64,000 nt of DNA from Candidatus Bilophila faecipullorum (GTDB lineage Bacteria; Desulfobacterota; Desulfovibrionia; Desulfovibrionales; Desulfovibrionaceae): NCBI GenBank assembly GCA_944326695.1, contig CALVEZ010000014.1, forward strand, positions 1-64,000, in the 5' to 3' direction. Shown here one piece after another: positions 50,207 to 59,257 of this stretch. Position 1 is the stretch's first letter, and every line of letters begins with the position of its first letter. The notes beneath the pieces were generated by a model. The model saw nothing but the letters and a program-made list of their open reading frames with translations. It was not told the origin of the DNA and did no database searches. The position numbers and the translations under genes were made by a program.

Positions 50207-50551
50207 ACCTTATCGAATCCCTCTTGCAGGCTTTCCCCATATGCCGACGCCTGAACCTTCGTTCAGGCGTTTTTTCGTCTTATGGCGCGGGAGTGTGGAA
50301 GGAGCAGAAGAGGGAGGGAAAAGAGGCTGGCAGGGGAAAGAGGAAGGAAAAGGCGACCATATCCGGTAGAGGGATTCTCCCTTCTTAAAAGGGAATGAGC
50401 GAGGTTCTTCTACAGAGACCGCAACCCACCGATAAGAAAGGAGCCCGGCGGAGAGCCTCTCATGAGAATCCTCGGCCAAGGGCTTGCGTTTCTGCGTGGT
50501 TCCCTTATTCCAGAGAGGGAGCCCACAACCTTTTTACAAGCGGATGCATCA
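50207..50551. other. Intergenic region between infB and ylxP
   Basis: It contains the terminator at 50247-50276. A frame starting at an ATG at 50462 (GGAG 8 nt upstream) runs into ylxP and might give a longer version, but the extra 30 residues do not resemble the family. rbfA, often found in this neighbourhood, is not here. Confidence 0.5.
50247..50276 (+). terminator. Intrinsic terminator after infB
   Basis: A 10-bp perfect stem ACGCCTGAAC/GTTCAGGCGT with loop CTTC and TTTTTTC after it. It stands in series behind the large hairpin element, as at pyk. Confidence 0.9.
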
Positions 50552-50842
50552 ATGGTTATTGCAGTCCTGACGGTTGAATACCACCTGCACGGCAACGACT
50601 CTCTGAAAGGAAAGCGCCGTGTCGCCAACAGCCTGAAACAAAAGGTGCGCAACACGTTCAATGTCGCGGTCGCGGAATACGGTACGGAAGACTCTCTGAC
50701 CCGGCTCCGGCTTATGGTTATTTCCCTCAGCAACAGCCAGCAGCATCTTCAATCGCGGATGGACAAATGCCTTGCCATGATGGAGGCGGTCTGTTCCGAA
50801 GAAATGGTCTATAGCGACCTCGAATTCATCAACGGGGATTGA
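50552..50842 (+). CDS. ylxP: YlxP family (DUF503) protein
   Basis: 96 residues from the family-typical start MVIAVLTVEYHLHGNDSLKGKRRV. The family is small, of unsettled function, and generally located beside infB and rbfA. The stop is adjacent to the start of the DHH phosphoesterase gene, so they are coupled. Confidence 0.88.
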   Translation: MVIAVLTVEYHLHGNDSLKGKRRVANSLKQKVRNTFNVAVAEYGTEDSLTRLRLMVISLSNSQQHLQSRMDKCLAMMEAVCSEEMVYSDLEFINGD

Positions 50843-50844
50843 CA

Positions 50845-51855
50845 GTGTACGAGCAAGACTTGCAGGCGGCCCACGTCATCGAGCCCGCCGAGGAAATGGC
50901 GGCGCTTATCCAGCAGTTTGATAATATTGTGATTGTGGCACACGGCAGCCCGGATGGGGACGCCATCGGAGCCACGGGCGCGATGGGCTATCTGGTCAGG
51001 GCCCTCGGCAAGCGCTTCATCCTCTACAACGCGACCGGCATCCCCGACTACCTGAGCTGGGTCCCTCTGCCCGGCAAACTGGTCAGCAAACCTTCGGCCA
51101 TCCCCTTCAAGCCGGGCCTCGTCGTGGTGCTCGACTGTGGCGACGCATGGCGTATGGGCAAAGACCTTCTTGCGGTTTTTCCTTCCTATCCTTCGGTCAA
51201 CATTGATCATCATTTGGGCAATCCCCACTTCGCCACCTTGGGGAACTGGGTTGAGCCCGGCATGGCGGCCACGGGCCAGATGGTGGCGGCCATAGCCGAT
51301 GCCGCAGGCGTGCCGCTTTCAGGCGAGTTGGCTCAATGCGTCTACCTTTCACTCGTCTCGGATACGGGCTCCTTCACGCACGGCAACACCAGCGCCGCCG
51401 TCTTCGCTCTGGCCGCCCGTCTGGTCGCCGGGGGCCTCGACGCCGCCGCCATGCGCGAAAAGCTCGACAATCAGTGGACCATGCCCAAAACCCGCCTCTG
51501 GGGGAAGCTCATGCAGACGCTCACCCTCGAATGCGAAGGCCGCATCGCCCTCTGCCCGGTGACATCCGAGGAAATAACCTCCTTCGGGGCCGTGCGCGAG
51601 GATTTGGAAGGCTTTGTGGAGCAGATGCGCCGCATCAAGGGCGTGCGGGTGGCCGTGCTTATCCGACAGGACCCCGGTCGCCGCTGCAAGCTGAGCCTGC
51701 GCTCCTCGGGAAAAGACGACGTGCGCTCCGTAGCCGCCGTTTTCGGAGGCGGAGGCCACCTCAACGCGGCAGGGGCCACCATAGACGAAGCGGACCTCTC
51801 CGCAGTCATCCGGCAGACCATCACGGCCATACAGGAAGTAACGCTGGCGGAATAA
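50845..51855 (+). CDS. nrnA: DHH-family phosphoesterase (NrnA-like oligoribonuclease)
   Basis: 336 residues. NrnA-type enzymes degrade short oligoribonucleotides and dephosphorylate pAp. Metal-binding motifs VAHGSPDGDAIGA, VVLDCGD and NIDHHLGN are present, and the C-terminal DHHA1 domain ends in GGGGHLNAAG. The GTG at 50845 (GGGG 7 nt upstream) is the likely start; a TTG at 50839 is possible. In related genomes truB, rpsO and pnp follow, but here the next gene is a convergent porin. Confidence 0.9.
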   Translation: MYEQDLQAAHVIEPAEEMAALIQQFDNIVIVAHGSPDGDAIGATGAMGYLVRALGKRFILYNATGIPDYLSWVPLPGKLVSKPSAIPFKPGLVVVLDCGDAWRMGKDLLAVFPSYPSVNIDHHLGNPHFATLGNWVEPGMAATGQMVAAIADAAGVPLSGELAQCVYLSLVSDTGSFTHGNTSAAVFALAARLVAGGLDAAAMREKLDNQWTMPKTRLWGKLMQTLTLECEGRIALCPVTSEEITSFGAVREDLEGFVEQMRRIKGVRVAVLIRQDPGRRCKLSLRSSGKDDVRSVAAVFGGGGHLNAAGATIDEADLSAVIRQTITAIQEVTLAE

Positions 51856-51946
51856 AAAACCTCCGCCATATCCTGTTTTAAACCCCAGTCATTTCGGCAA
51901 AAAAGTCCATCAAGCTGCGCTTCATAAAAAAGCGTTGCCCATAAGA

Positions 51947-51978
51947 AAAGGGGAGAAGGCATATACCTTCTCCCCTTT
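51947..51978. terminator. Bidirectional terminator between nrnA and the porin gene
   Basis: A 13-bp perfect stem AAAGGGGAGAAGG/CCTTCTCCCCTTT with a 6-nt loop, A-rich and T-rich on its two sides. It serves both convergent genes. Confidence 0.88.
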
Positions 51979-52016
51979 ATCTTTCAAACGTGAACCTCGG
52001 AAGGCTCACCCCGCAA

Positions 52017-53399
52017 CTAGAACTTGTAGTTCAGGCTCATAGCGGCCTTGAAGTTGTTCTCGTTGTAGGTGTCGTTGCCCCAGATGCTTTCGTCGTAGTC
52101 GAGGTTGATGTAACCGAGTTCGACGCAGAGGCTGAGGTCCTTGTATATCTGGTACTGGGAGTCGATGTTGACTTCCCACATGCCGTCCTTCGTGGTCAGG
52201 TACAGGTCGTTGCCCACGTCGGTCATACCGCCGACCCAACCACCAGTGACCATGGCGGTGTTGTTGGTACCCTGAATGTAGCCGAAGCGGACCACATGGG
52301 TGAGGTCTTCGATGAAGGAGATGTCCTTCAACTCGGCCAAGATACCCCACGTACCGGCGAGGCTGGTACCGTTGAAGGTAGCGGAACGGTTGTAGGTACC
52401 GCCATCGAAGCCGTAGCTGGTCAGGGCCACATCGGAGTCGATGACCGGCATACGTTCGGAGCCGTCCATAGCGTTGTCATCATCGCCGGAAGCGTACCAG
52501 CCGATGAGTCCGGGGGTCATGAAGTCGAGTTTGTAATCGGCGGACAGAGCGGCATACCAACCAGAACGCTTCAGGTCAAAGTTGCCAATTTCACCCATGT
52601 CGACGCTGCCATAAGCAAAGTCAGCCGCGATGCGGAAGGGATCGAACATGGTCAGTTCGCCGGTGATGCCAGCCCACCAGGCGTTGCCGTGATCGTCGTT
52701 GCTGCCGACCACGAGATCAGCTCCACCAGCGGGAAGCAGGCCATTGGCCACACCGTTCAGGTTATTAGCACCACCACCAAACTGGGTGTCCTTACCAATG
52801 ACGCTGTACATGCCGAAGGGAGTCACCTTCACACCGTCGAAGGTCAACGGAACAGTCAACCCCACAACATCCATGGCGTCATGAACGTTATGATCGGAAT
52901 CATACTGATTGTAAGGACGCAGCCAGAAGAGCGCAGCACCGACATTTTCGGTGAACTGGCCAGACACGGTGATACCAGCGCCGTCAGTGTCCAGAACGGC
53001 CATAGGCACAGCAAAGGTAGGCACGCCAAAGGGCTGCAAGCCCACACGAACCTGAGCGGAGGTCTGGGGAATGACCCAGTCAACATAGCTGTAGCGGACC
53101 TTCACTTCCTTGCCGTCGTTACCGAGAGCGGCACCGGAAGCTTTTTCACCCCAGTTCTGATGGCCGATTTCGAAGAAGACGACGCCCTTCAGGTTTTCGT
53201 CGGCGATCACGTCGATCTGGGTACGCAGACGGGTAGAGGCGCGGAAGTTATCGCCAGCAGCGTCTTGGCTAGCAGCGCGGTCAGCCCAAGAGAGGTTGTT
53301 CTGCCAAATGCCTTTAGCCTTGATATCAGCAGCCTGAGAACCAGCAGCCGCGCCGAGCACGAGGCCGGCAGCAAGAAGCAGAGTCACGATGCGCTTCAT
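52017..53399 (-). CDS. Major outer-membrane homotrimeric porin, Desulfovibrio type
   Basis: 460 residues. A signal peptide (MKRIVTLLLAAGLVLGAAAG, cleavage near SQAAD) is followed by a beta-barrel with alternating hydrophobic residues and a C-terminal phenylalanine (SLNYKF), required for outer-membrane assembly. The opening KAKGIWQNNLSWADR and FEIGHQNWG are typical of the abundant porins of Desulfovibrionaceae. Codon use is strongly biased to a subset and the coding DNA is less GC-rich than its neighbours, consistent with very high expression. AAGGAAGGAA precedes the ATG; the 5' leader holds a hairpin CACAGGA/TCCTGTG (53442-53458). Confidence 0.92.
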   Translation of the reverse strand: MKRIVTLLLAAGLVLGAAAGSQAADIKAKGIWQNNLSWADRAASQDAAGDNFRASTRLRTQIDVIADENLKGVVFFEIGHQNWGEKASGAALGNDGKEVKVRYSYVDWVIPQTSAQVRVGLQPFGVPTFAVPMAVLDTDGAGITVSGQFTENVGAALFWLRPYNQYDSDHNVHDAMDVVGLTVPLTFDGVKVTPFGMYSVIGKDTQFGGGANNLNGVANGLLPAGGADLVVGSNDDHGNAWWAGITGELTMFDPFRIAADFAYGSVDMGEIGNFDLKRSGWYAALSADYKLDFMTPGLIGWYASGDDDNAMDGSERMPVIDSDVALTSYGFDGGTYNRSATFNGTSLAGTWGILAELKDISFIEDLTHVVRFGYIQGTNNTAMVTGGWVGGMTDVGNDLYLTTKDGMWEVNIDSQYQIYKDLSLCVELGYINLDYDESIWGNDTYNENNFKAAMSLNYKF

Positions 53400-53708
53400 G
53401 TCTATTCCTTCCTTCTTTATGAAAATTCCTTACTTACCGAACACAGGACAATCCTGTGCTCAGGAGTCTTTTCTCATAACTCTAAGCCGAAGGCAAGCTT
53501 TTTTGTAAAAAAATTTTGACTCAATGATTCTCAGCCAGCTCTAAATGATTTTTCCGGCCAAATAGCTGTACTCCTCCCTCCGCTTCTTTCAGGGCCATCC
53601 GGCCTTCCGGGGCTTGACGTAAGGGCGCAAGTACGCAAAAAAAACAGGACGCAGGGCCCGCGCAGGCCGCCGTTGCCCCGTGAAGACCTCTATAGTAAGG
53701 ATAAACGC
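53400..53708. other. Divergent intergenic region, porin and ftsY
   Basis: It contains the porin leader with the 7-bp hairpin at 53442-53458, an AT-rich stretch near 53500-53530 likely to hold the porin promoter, and the ftsY start region. I cannot fix the -35/-10 boxes with confidence. Confidence 0.5.
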
Positions 53709-55265
53709 ATGGGCTTTTTCTCCAGTATCAAGCGCCTATGGTCGTCCGACAAGAAAGCGGACGCCCCGAAAACCTCTCCGGCGGCGGAAGACGCCCTCAA
53801 AGCTCAGGAAAGTGAGGCAAGGGACGACGCCTCCGCTCCGCCTTCCGAGCCGGAAGAAGAAACGCCGCCGCAACAGCATGACGACTCTTCCGAAGCGATT
53901 CCTCCTTCCGTAGAGGAGGCCGCTCCTGCCGCTGGGGAGACAACGGCTTCCCAAGATGCCGAGGCACCCTCAGACGCAGCGGCTCCCGAGACGTCAAGCG
54001 CGGCGGTTCAAGATACAGAACCCGCCCCTTCTTCCGCCCCCTCCGCGCCGCCCACGGCGACATGGAGCGACCGCCTGTTGCTCACGCTGCGTGAAGCCGA
54101 ACCGCGGCTTTCCGTCTGGCTTTCCCTCGTCCTCGAAGACCTCGGCCCGGATGCGCGGACGGGTGAGGAGCTTTGGGAGCGCATCCGCTTTCTTCTGAAC
54201 GCCCTTGGCGCGCCCAAGGACGAAGCCGACGCCTTCGTGTCCGATTTTGCGGCGTGGACCGAGCGCATGGAATACGAGGAAGTGGCGGACTTCCGCTCTG
54301 AACTGCAATACCGCCTCGCTCTTGCCCTTGATCTTGAAGACGAGGAGGACGAGCGCAACCGCATTTTCCTGAAGCTCCATCAGGGCCTTGAGCGCACCCG
54401 CGAACAACTCGGCAAGGGCCTCGCCACCCTCTTTGCCAGCCACGGCGATCTCTCCGCCGATTTCTGGGATGAGCTTGAAGAACTCTTTATTATGGCGGAT
54501 ATGGGCGTCGAAGCGGCCACGGAACTGTGCAAACGCCTCAAGGCCCGCGCTCGTGCCGCCTCCGCCGCCACGCCGGAAGACCTCCGGCCTCTGCTGGCCG
54601 CCGAACTGGAAGACATTTTCCGCGTGCCGCGCCGTGTCGTGGCCGTCAATCCGCCGGAAGTGGTGCTGATCATCGGCGTCAACGGCGTCGGCAAGACCAC
54701 CACCATCGCCAAGCTCGCCTACCGCGCCCGGATGCAGGGCAAAAAAGTCCTGTTGGCCGCCGCCGATACCTTCCGCGCAGCCGCCGTGGAGCAACTCGGC
54801 ATCTGGGCGGAACGCACCGGTTCCGGCTTCCATTCCAAGGGGCAAAACGCCGATCCCGCCGCCGTCGCGTGGGAAGCGATGGACCTCGCCATTCGGGACG
54901 GCTACGACGTCCTCTTTATTGATACGGCGGGCCGTCTGCACACCAAGAGCAATCTTATGGACGAACTCCATAAAATCCGGGAAGTCATCGCCCGCAAGCA
55001 CCCCGGCGCGCCGCACCGCAGCATCCTCATCGTCGACGCCACCACCGGGCAAAACGCCTTGCAGCAGACAAAGATATTCAAGGAAGCCGCCGGGATCGAC
55101 GAGCTTATCCTCACCAAGCTCGACGGAACGGCCAAAGGCGGCGTAGCTGTGGCCGTGTCCATGCAGTACGGCATTCCCATTACCTACGTGGGCCTCGGTG
55201 AAAAAATGGAAGACCTGCGCCCCTTCAACGGCGACGATTTCGCCAAGGCGTTGCTGGAGCAATAG
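53709..55265 (+). CDS. ftsY: Signal recognition particle receptor FtsY
   Basis: 518 residues. It receives ribosome-SRP complexes at the membrane. A long acidic, Pro/Ala-rich A domain (residues 1-130) precedes the NG GTPase domain: GVNGVGKTTTIAKLA, ADTFRAAAVEQL, DTAGRLHTKSNLM, TKLDGTAKGG and YVGLGEKMEDLRPF. AAGGA lies 7 nt before the ATG. Confidence 0.96.
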   Translation: MGFFSSIKRLWSSDKKADAPKTSPAAEDALKAQESEARDDASAPPSEPEEETPPQQHDDSSEAIPPSVEEAAPAAGETTASQDAEAPSDAAAPETSSAAVQDTEPAPSSAPSAPPTATWSDRLLLTLREAEPRLSVWLSLVLEDLGPDARTGEELWERIRFLLNALGAPKDEADAFVSDFAAWTERMEYEEVADFRSELQYRLALALDLEDEEDERNRIFLKLHQGLERTREQLGKGLATLFASHGDLSADFWDELEELFIMADMGVEAATELCKRLKARARAASAATPEDLRPLLAAELEDIFRVPRRVVAVNPPEVVLIIGVNGVGKTTTIAKLAYRARMQGKKVLLAAADTFRAAAVEQLGIWAERTGSGFHSKGQNADPAAVAWEAMDLAIRDGYDVLFIDTAGRLHTKSNLMDELHKIREVIARKHPGAPHRSILIVDATTGQNALQQTKIFKEAAGIDELILTKLDGTAKGGVAVAVSMQYGIPITYVGLGEKMEDLRPFNGDDFAKALLEQ

Positions 55266-55279
55266 AAGGATGGAGAGAA

Positions 55280-55368
55280 TTGGGGAGGGGGGACCCTTCT
55301 GGAGAAGGGCCCCCCTCCCCAAACCTGCCAGCGCGGCTCGCGCCCTCCCCTCCTTCCCAAGACTTCCG
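55280..55368 (+). repeat. 3' hairpin element, copy 7
   Basis: A 20-bp stem with one bulge (55280-55300 with 55303-55322) beginning 14 nt after the ftsY stop, then a C-rich tract interrupted by GCGCGGCTCGCGC and the tail CCCAAGACTTCCG. Confidence 0.8.
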
Positions 55369-55595
55369 TAAGGGTCGACGCAGGATAAGGTTGAGCGCTG
55401 GTTCCGTTACGGAGGCGCCCGTCCCCCGGCGAGATTGGAAGGAAAAGAAAAAGAGAGCCGTTTCCCTTTAAAAGTGGCCGCTTGCATGGGGCTCCACGGC
55501 TGAGGGAAGACGCTTCCCGTCGGAATGCCCCGCCTCCTCATCCCGGCGGCGGCATTGATTCCATACCAAAACGAAACGCTCCCAAGCGAGGCGAT
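55369..55595. other. Upstream region of the adenine deaminase gene
   Basis: An in-frame extension to 55482 exists but does not resemble the enzyme. No clear promoter. Confidence 0.4.
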
Positions 55596-57332
55596 ATGTA
55601 CGATACCGAAGCATTAAAGACTCTTGTGGATAAGGCCGCGGGCGGACGCAGCCCCGCTGATCTGCTCATCATCAACGCAAGGGTGGTTGACGTCTTCACC
55701 GGGGAAATCCGGGAAACGCCCGTCAGCATCGGCAACGGAAAATTTCTCGGCTTTGCCCACACGGAAGCTCTGCGTACTGTGGACGCTGAGGGCGCGTACC
55801 TCCTCCCCGGTCTCATCGACGCCCACATCCACATCGAATCGAGCATGGCCAGCCCTGCCCGTTTCGCCGGACTGGTGCTCCCGCGCGGCACGACCAGCGT
55901 GGTGGCGGACCCGCATGAAATCGCCAACGTGCATGGCATGGAAGGCATCCGTTACATGCTTGAAAATGGCCGCCATCTGCCCTTGAACGTCTTCATCACC
56001 CTGCCTTCCTGCGTTCCGGCCACGCCTTTTGAGGATGCGGGCGCGACGCTCTCCGCCGAAGAACTGGAAGAGTTCATTGATGATCCCAAAGTAAGCGGCA
56101 TCGGGGAAATGATGAATTTTCCCGGCGTGGTCACGGGCGATTACGACGTCCTGTCCAAAATCCTGCTGGGCACCAGCCACGGCAAGGTCGTGGACGGCCA
56201 CGCGCCAGGCCTGCTCGGGCGCGAACTTGACGCCTATCTCGTTTCCGGCATCAGCACGACCCACGAATGCACCACGCTTGAAGAAATGCACGAAAACCTC
56301 CGCCGGGGCGTCTACGTGCTCATCCGGGAAGGCTCGGCGGCCAAGAACCTGAAAACCCTCCTGCCCGGCGTGACGCCCGGCAACGCGCGCCGCTGCGCCT
56401 TCTGCTGCGACGACCGCCACGCCGAGGACATCGTGCGCGAAGGCCACATGGACAACCACCTGCGGCTGGCCGTGGCGATGGGCATGGACCCCGTGCAGGC
56501 CGTAACCATGTGTACTCTCAATGCCGCCGAATGCTTCGGGCTGCGCGGCAAGGGGGCCATCGCCCCCGGCCGGGACGCGGACTGCATTCTCGTGGATGAT
56601 CTGGAAAACTTCCGCGTGCGTAAGGTCTTCGCCGCCGGACGCCTCGTCGCACAGGACGGTGCCATGCTCCTCCCCCTTGATGACGCGGCGGCGGGCGCGC
56701 CCTCCCATTCCGTGCATGTGAAGCCCCTCGCGGACAACGCCTTTGACCTCCCCATCACTTCAGGCAAGGCGCGGGTCATCGGCCTGCAAGCGGCTTCCCT
56801 GCTGACGCTCAACCTCGTGCGGGCCGTGCGCACCGATGCGGCGGGCCTCTTCCAATGCGCCCTGAATCCCGGCCTGAACAAGATCGCGGTCATAGAACGC
56901 CATAAGGCCACCGGGCTCATGGGCGTGGGCCTCATTGAAGGCTATGGCCTGCAAGATGGGGCCGTAGCCACGACCATTGCCCACGACTCCCACAATATCG
57001 TGGTCGCGGGCGACAACGACGCCGACATGCTCCTCGCCGTGCGCGAACTGGCGGCTATGGGCGGCGGCATCGTCTCCGCCCACAAGGGCAGGGTACGGGG
57101 GCTGGCGCTGCCCATCGCGGGCCTCATGACCAGCGCCGATCCTCTGGAAGTCAGCGAAAACCTGAAAGAAATGATTCGGGCTGCCCACGAGGAACTCGCC
57201 ATTCCCGACGCTGTCGAACCGTTCATGAGCCTTAGCTTCATGGCGCTCCCGGTCATCCCCGAACTCAAACTGACCGCCCGGGGGCTTTTCAACGTCAATA
57301 CCTTTTCCTTCGTCGGCATTGAGGCGGACTAG
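55596..57332 (+). CDS. ade: Adenine deaminase
   Basis: 578 residues. It hydrolyses adenine to hypoxanthine and ammonia in purine salvage. The amidohydrolase metal site is YLLPGLIDAHIHIESS (about residues 68-83), with VADPHEIANVHG, DGHAPGL and CDDRHAEDI providing further ligands. The C-terminal domain with SHNIVVAGDND is characteristic of bacterial Ade. GAGG lies 4 nt before the ATG. Confidence 0.94.
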   Translation: MYDTEALKTLVDKAAGGRSPADLLIINARVVDVFTGEIRETPVSIGNGKFLGFAHTEALRTVDAEGAYLLPGLIDAHIHIESSMASPARFAGLVLPRGTTSVVADPHEIANVHGMEGIRYMLENGRHLPLNVFITLPSCVPATPFEDAGATLSAEELEEFIDDPKVSGIGEMMNFPGVVTGDYDVLSKILLGTSHGKVVDGHAPGLLGRELDAYLVSGISTTHECTTLEEMHENLRRGVYVLIREGSAAKNLKTLLPGVTPGNARRCAFCCDDRHAEDIVREGHMDNHLRLAVAMGMDPVQAVTMCTLNAAECFGLRGKGAIAPGRDADCILVDDLENFRVRKVFAAGRLVAQDGAMLLPLDDAAAGAPSHSVHVKPLADNAFDLPITSGKARVIGLQAASLLTLNLVRAVRTDAAGLFQCALNPGLNKIAVIERHKATGLMGVGLIEGYGLQDGAVATTIAHDSHNIVVAGDNDADMLLAVRELAAMGGGIVSAHKGRVRGLALPIAGLMTSADPLEVSENLKEMIRAAHEELAIPDAVEPFMSLSFMALPVIPELKLTARGLFNVNTFSFVGIEAD

Positions 57333-57479
57333 CCCCCTGCCCCACGGGAATAGCTCCCGGAGAGGGGCGATGCGGCAAGGCAAAGGAGAAATACAGAGGC
57401 CCGGAAACGCCTCCCCCGTCCATGCGGCGAGGAGCCAGAGGCGCTTTGCGACGGGTCATCCGCTTTCAGGAGAACAACC

Positions 57480-58124
57480 ATGCCCAGACTCTTGCCCGGC
57501 ACCTCGCCGGAAACCGATGTGTACGCCCTGACCGACGACGGGCTTTCCCTTGGCCGCCCTGTGCTCGACGTTGCCCGGGCTCTGCTCGGCAGCGGCATCA
57601 AGATTCTCCAATACCGGGAAAAGGAAAAAAAGGCCGGGCAGATGCTCGCGGAATGCCTTGAGTTGCGCCGCCTGACCCGCGAAGCAGGAGCCTGCTTCAT
57701 CGTCAATGATCACGTGGACATCGCCCTGCTCTGTGAGGCGGACGGAGTGCACGTGGGCCAGGACGATCTCCCTGTGGAGGCCGTGCGGCGGCTGGTGGGG
57801 CCGGACATGATCATCGGCCAATCCACGCACAGCCCCGAACAGGCCCGGGCAGCCGTCGCCGCAGGCGCGGATTACATCGGCGTCGGCCCCATCTACCCCA
57901 CGAAAACCAAGAAGGACGTCTGCGCCGCCGTGACCCTCGACTACCTTGACTGGGTGGTAAAGCACATCGATCTGCCCTTTGTAGCCATCGGCGGCATCAA
58001 GCGCCACAACATCGCGGATGTCGTCGCGCACGGGGCGCGCTGCTGCGCCCTCGTCTCCGAACTGGTGGGCGCGCCGGATATCGCGGCCCGCGTTGCGGAA
58101 GTCCGCCAAGCCATGCGGGGCTGA
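57480..58124 (+). CDS. thiE: Thiamine phosphate synthase
   Basis: 214 residues, TIM barrel. It joins the pyrimidine and thiazole halves of thiamine. Motifs: KILQYREKEK, FIVNDHVDIALLCEADGVHVGQDD and GADYIGVGPIYPTKTK. AGGAG lies 7 nt before the ATG. I found no thiamine-pyrophosphate riboswitch in the 147 nt upstream. It may be co-transcribed with ade. Confidence 0.94.
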   Translation: MPRLLPGTSPETDVYALTDDGLSLGRPVLDVARALLGSGIKILQYREKEKKAGQMLAECLELRRLTREAGACFIVNDHVDIALLCEADGVHVGQDDLPVEAVRRLVGPDMIIGQSTHSPEQARAAVAAGADYIGVGPIYPTKTKKDVCAAVTLDYLDWVVKHIDLPFVAIGGIKRHNIADVVAHGARCCALVSELVGAPDIAARVAEVRQAMRG

Positions 58125-58148
58125 AACGGCCCTTCCGAGCGGAAAGGC

Positions 58149-58177
58149 TTGACCTGCGGGCCGGACGGCTCTATGTG
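58149..58177 (+). promoter_or_regulatory. Promoter of the exported-protein gene
   Basis: TTGACC and TATGTG with a 17-nt spacer. It starts 25 nt after thiE and places the transcription start near 58184, which supports the ATG at 58196 over the in-frame GTG at 58175. Confidence 0.6.
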
Positions 58178-58195
58178 ATCCACATGAATGGAATC

Positions 58196-58849
58196 ATGAG
58201 AACTTCAGGGCGGTTCCTCCTTTCGTTCGCGTTTGTCGCGCTGGCCTGCCCGACCGTGTGGGCCGCGCCGGAATCCGGACAGGACAAGGGCAAAAAGGAA
58301 GAGGTGGTCTGGGGCGAGATGCCCGCGGGAGCCAGGACGACGTATATTGGCATCCACGGCGGGACCGTGCCGGTCAGCCTGCTCACCGCCGGGGATGGTT
58401 CTCCCATGATCGCTCTGGTGGGCCTGACCGGAAGCGACTTCCTCCATTTCCTGCGATCCAAGGGGAAAATGGCGGAAGAGCCCCCGGCCGAGACCCCTGC
58501 CACGCCCGCCGCCTCCGGCCCCCTTCCGCCCTCCCCTTCTTCCAACGCAACGCTGGCACAGGCCCCCGCCGCCCCTTCCGGTGAGGCCCAAACCGAAGAC
58601 CTGCCCGCCACGCCGCCTCCCGTCCCTTCCGAAAGCAACGCCACCCTCCTGCTGGCCGGATCGCCTTCCGGCGACATCCCGGTCATTTATGCCACGGGAC
58701 GCGCCTTTGAGCGCATGAGCCTCGTTCCCGCCAACTGGGCTCCCTTCGGCCTGACCGAAAAGGCCCTTTCCGTGGAGGGCGAAGTAAAGGTGCTCACCCC
58801 GCCCAAAAAACTCCCCAAAAAATACCAGAAAAAGAAACGCCGCGGCTGA
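58196..58849 (+). CDS. Exported Pro/Ala-rich protein of unknown function
   Basis: About 217 residues. Signal peptide RFLLSFAFVALACPTVWA with cleavage near AAPES. The middle (residues ~95-155) is a disordered Pro/Ala/Ser linker, and the end is a Lys-rich tail (PKKLPKKYQKKKRRG). Two short copies of a related segment flank the linker: TVPVSLLTAGDGSPMIALVG and NATLLLAGSPSGDIPVIYATG. I do not recognise it; an envelope role is likely only from the signal peptide. Confidence 0.65.
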   Translation: MRTSGRFLLSFAFVALACPTVWAAPESGQDKGKKEEVVWGEMPAGARTTYIGIHGGTVPVSLLTAGDGSPMIALVGLTGSDFLHFLRSKGKMAEEPPAETPATPAASGPLPPSPSSNATLAQAPAAPSGEAQTEDLPATPPPVPSESNATLLLAGSPSGDIPVIYATGRAFERMSLVPANWAPFGLTEKALSVEGEVKVLTPPKKLPKKYQKKKRRG

Positions 58850-59226
58850 AAGGCCACCAGCCCGCTGCGGCGGAAGAATCGCCCGGAGTCTTCCCTTTCG
58901 GGAACGTCTGCCCTTCCTTGATTTCGCTTGGAATCTATTGACACTATTCTATATACCCTCATTTTTTCAGGTAGGTTGGAAACAATCATTTCCCTTGGCG
59001 GAGTACAAGGAAACACACCGAAAAGACGGGGCCTTATGTAGTGTCAACACGCTCCAAAGGCCGAAGACGTTGGGGAAGGAAAAACGAGAAAGGGGCCTTG
59101 TGGCCTATGACGGAAAGCGGGGATGAGAGCGCGCCGAAAAGTCCCGCCCGCCGCTGGCTGTCTTCCTCTTGTCGGGGCCGGGAAGGGCCGGACGGCTTCG
59201 CTATTCTCGCAAGGCGGCGGATATGC
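58850..59226. other. Intergenic region without a recognised gene
   Basis: An AT-rich patch around 58930-58970 (TTGACACTATTCTATATACC) looks promoter-like but has no correctly spaced -10. Nothing else is visible. Confidence 0.4.
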
Positions 59227-59257
59227 AAACAGGCGGGAACCTTCTTCCTGCCTGTTT
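59227..59257 (-). terminator. Terminator of the DciA-like gene
   Basis: A 13-bp stem AAACAGGCGGGAA/TTCCTGCCTGTTT (one wobble) overlapping the stop codon. The T-run is short. Confidence 0.6.

Noticed and set aside
52017-53519. Long plus-strand frame opposite the porin gene
   Set aside because: It is the antisense shadow of a well-supported porin with signal peptide and C-terminal Phe.
57333-57479. Thiamine-pyrophosphate riboswitch before thiE
   Set aside because: The CUGAGA and ACCUGA core motifs are absent.
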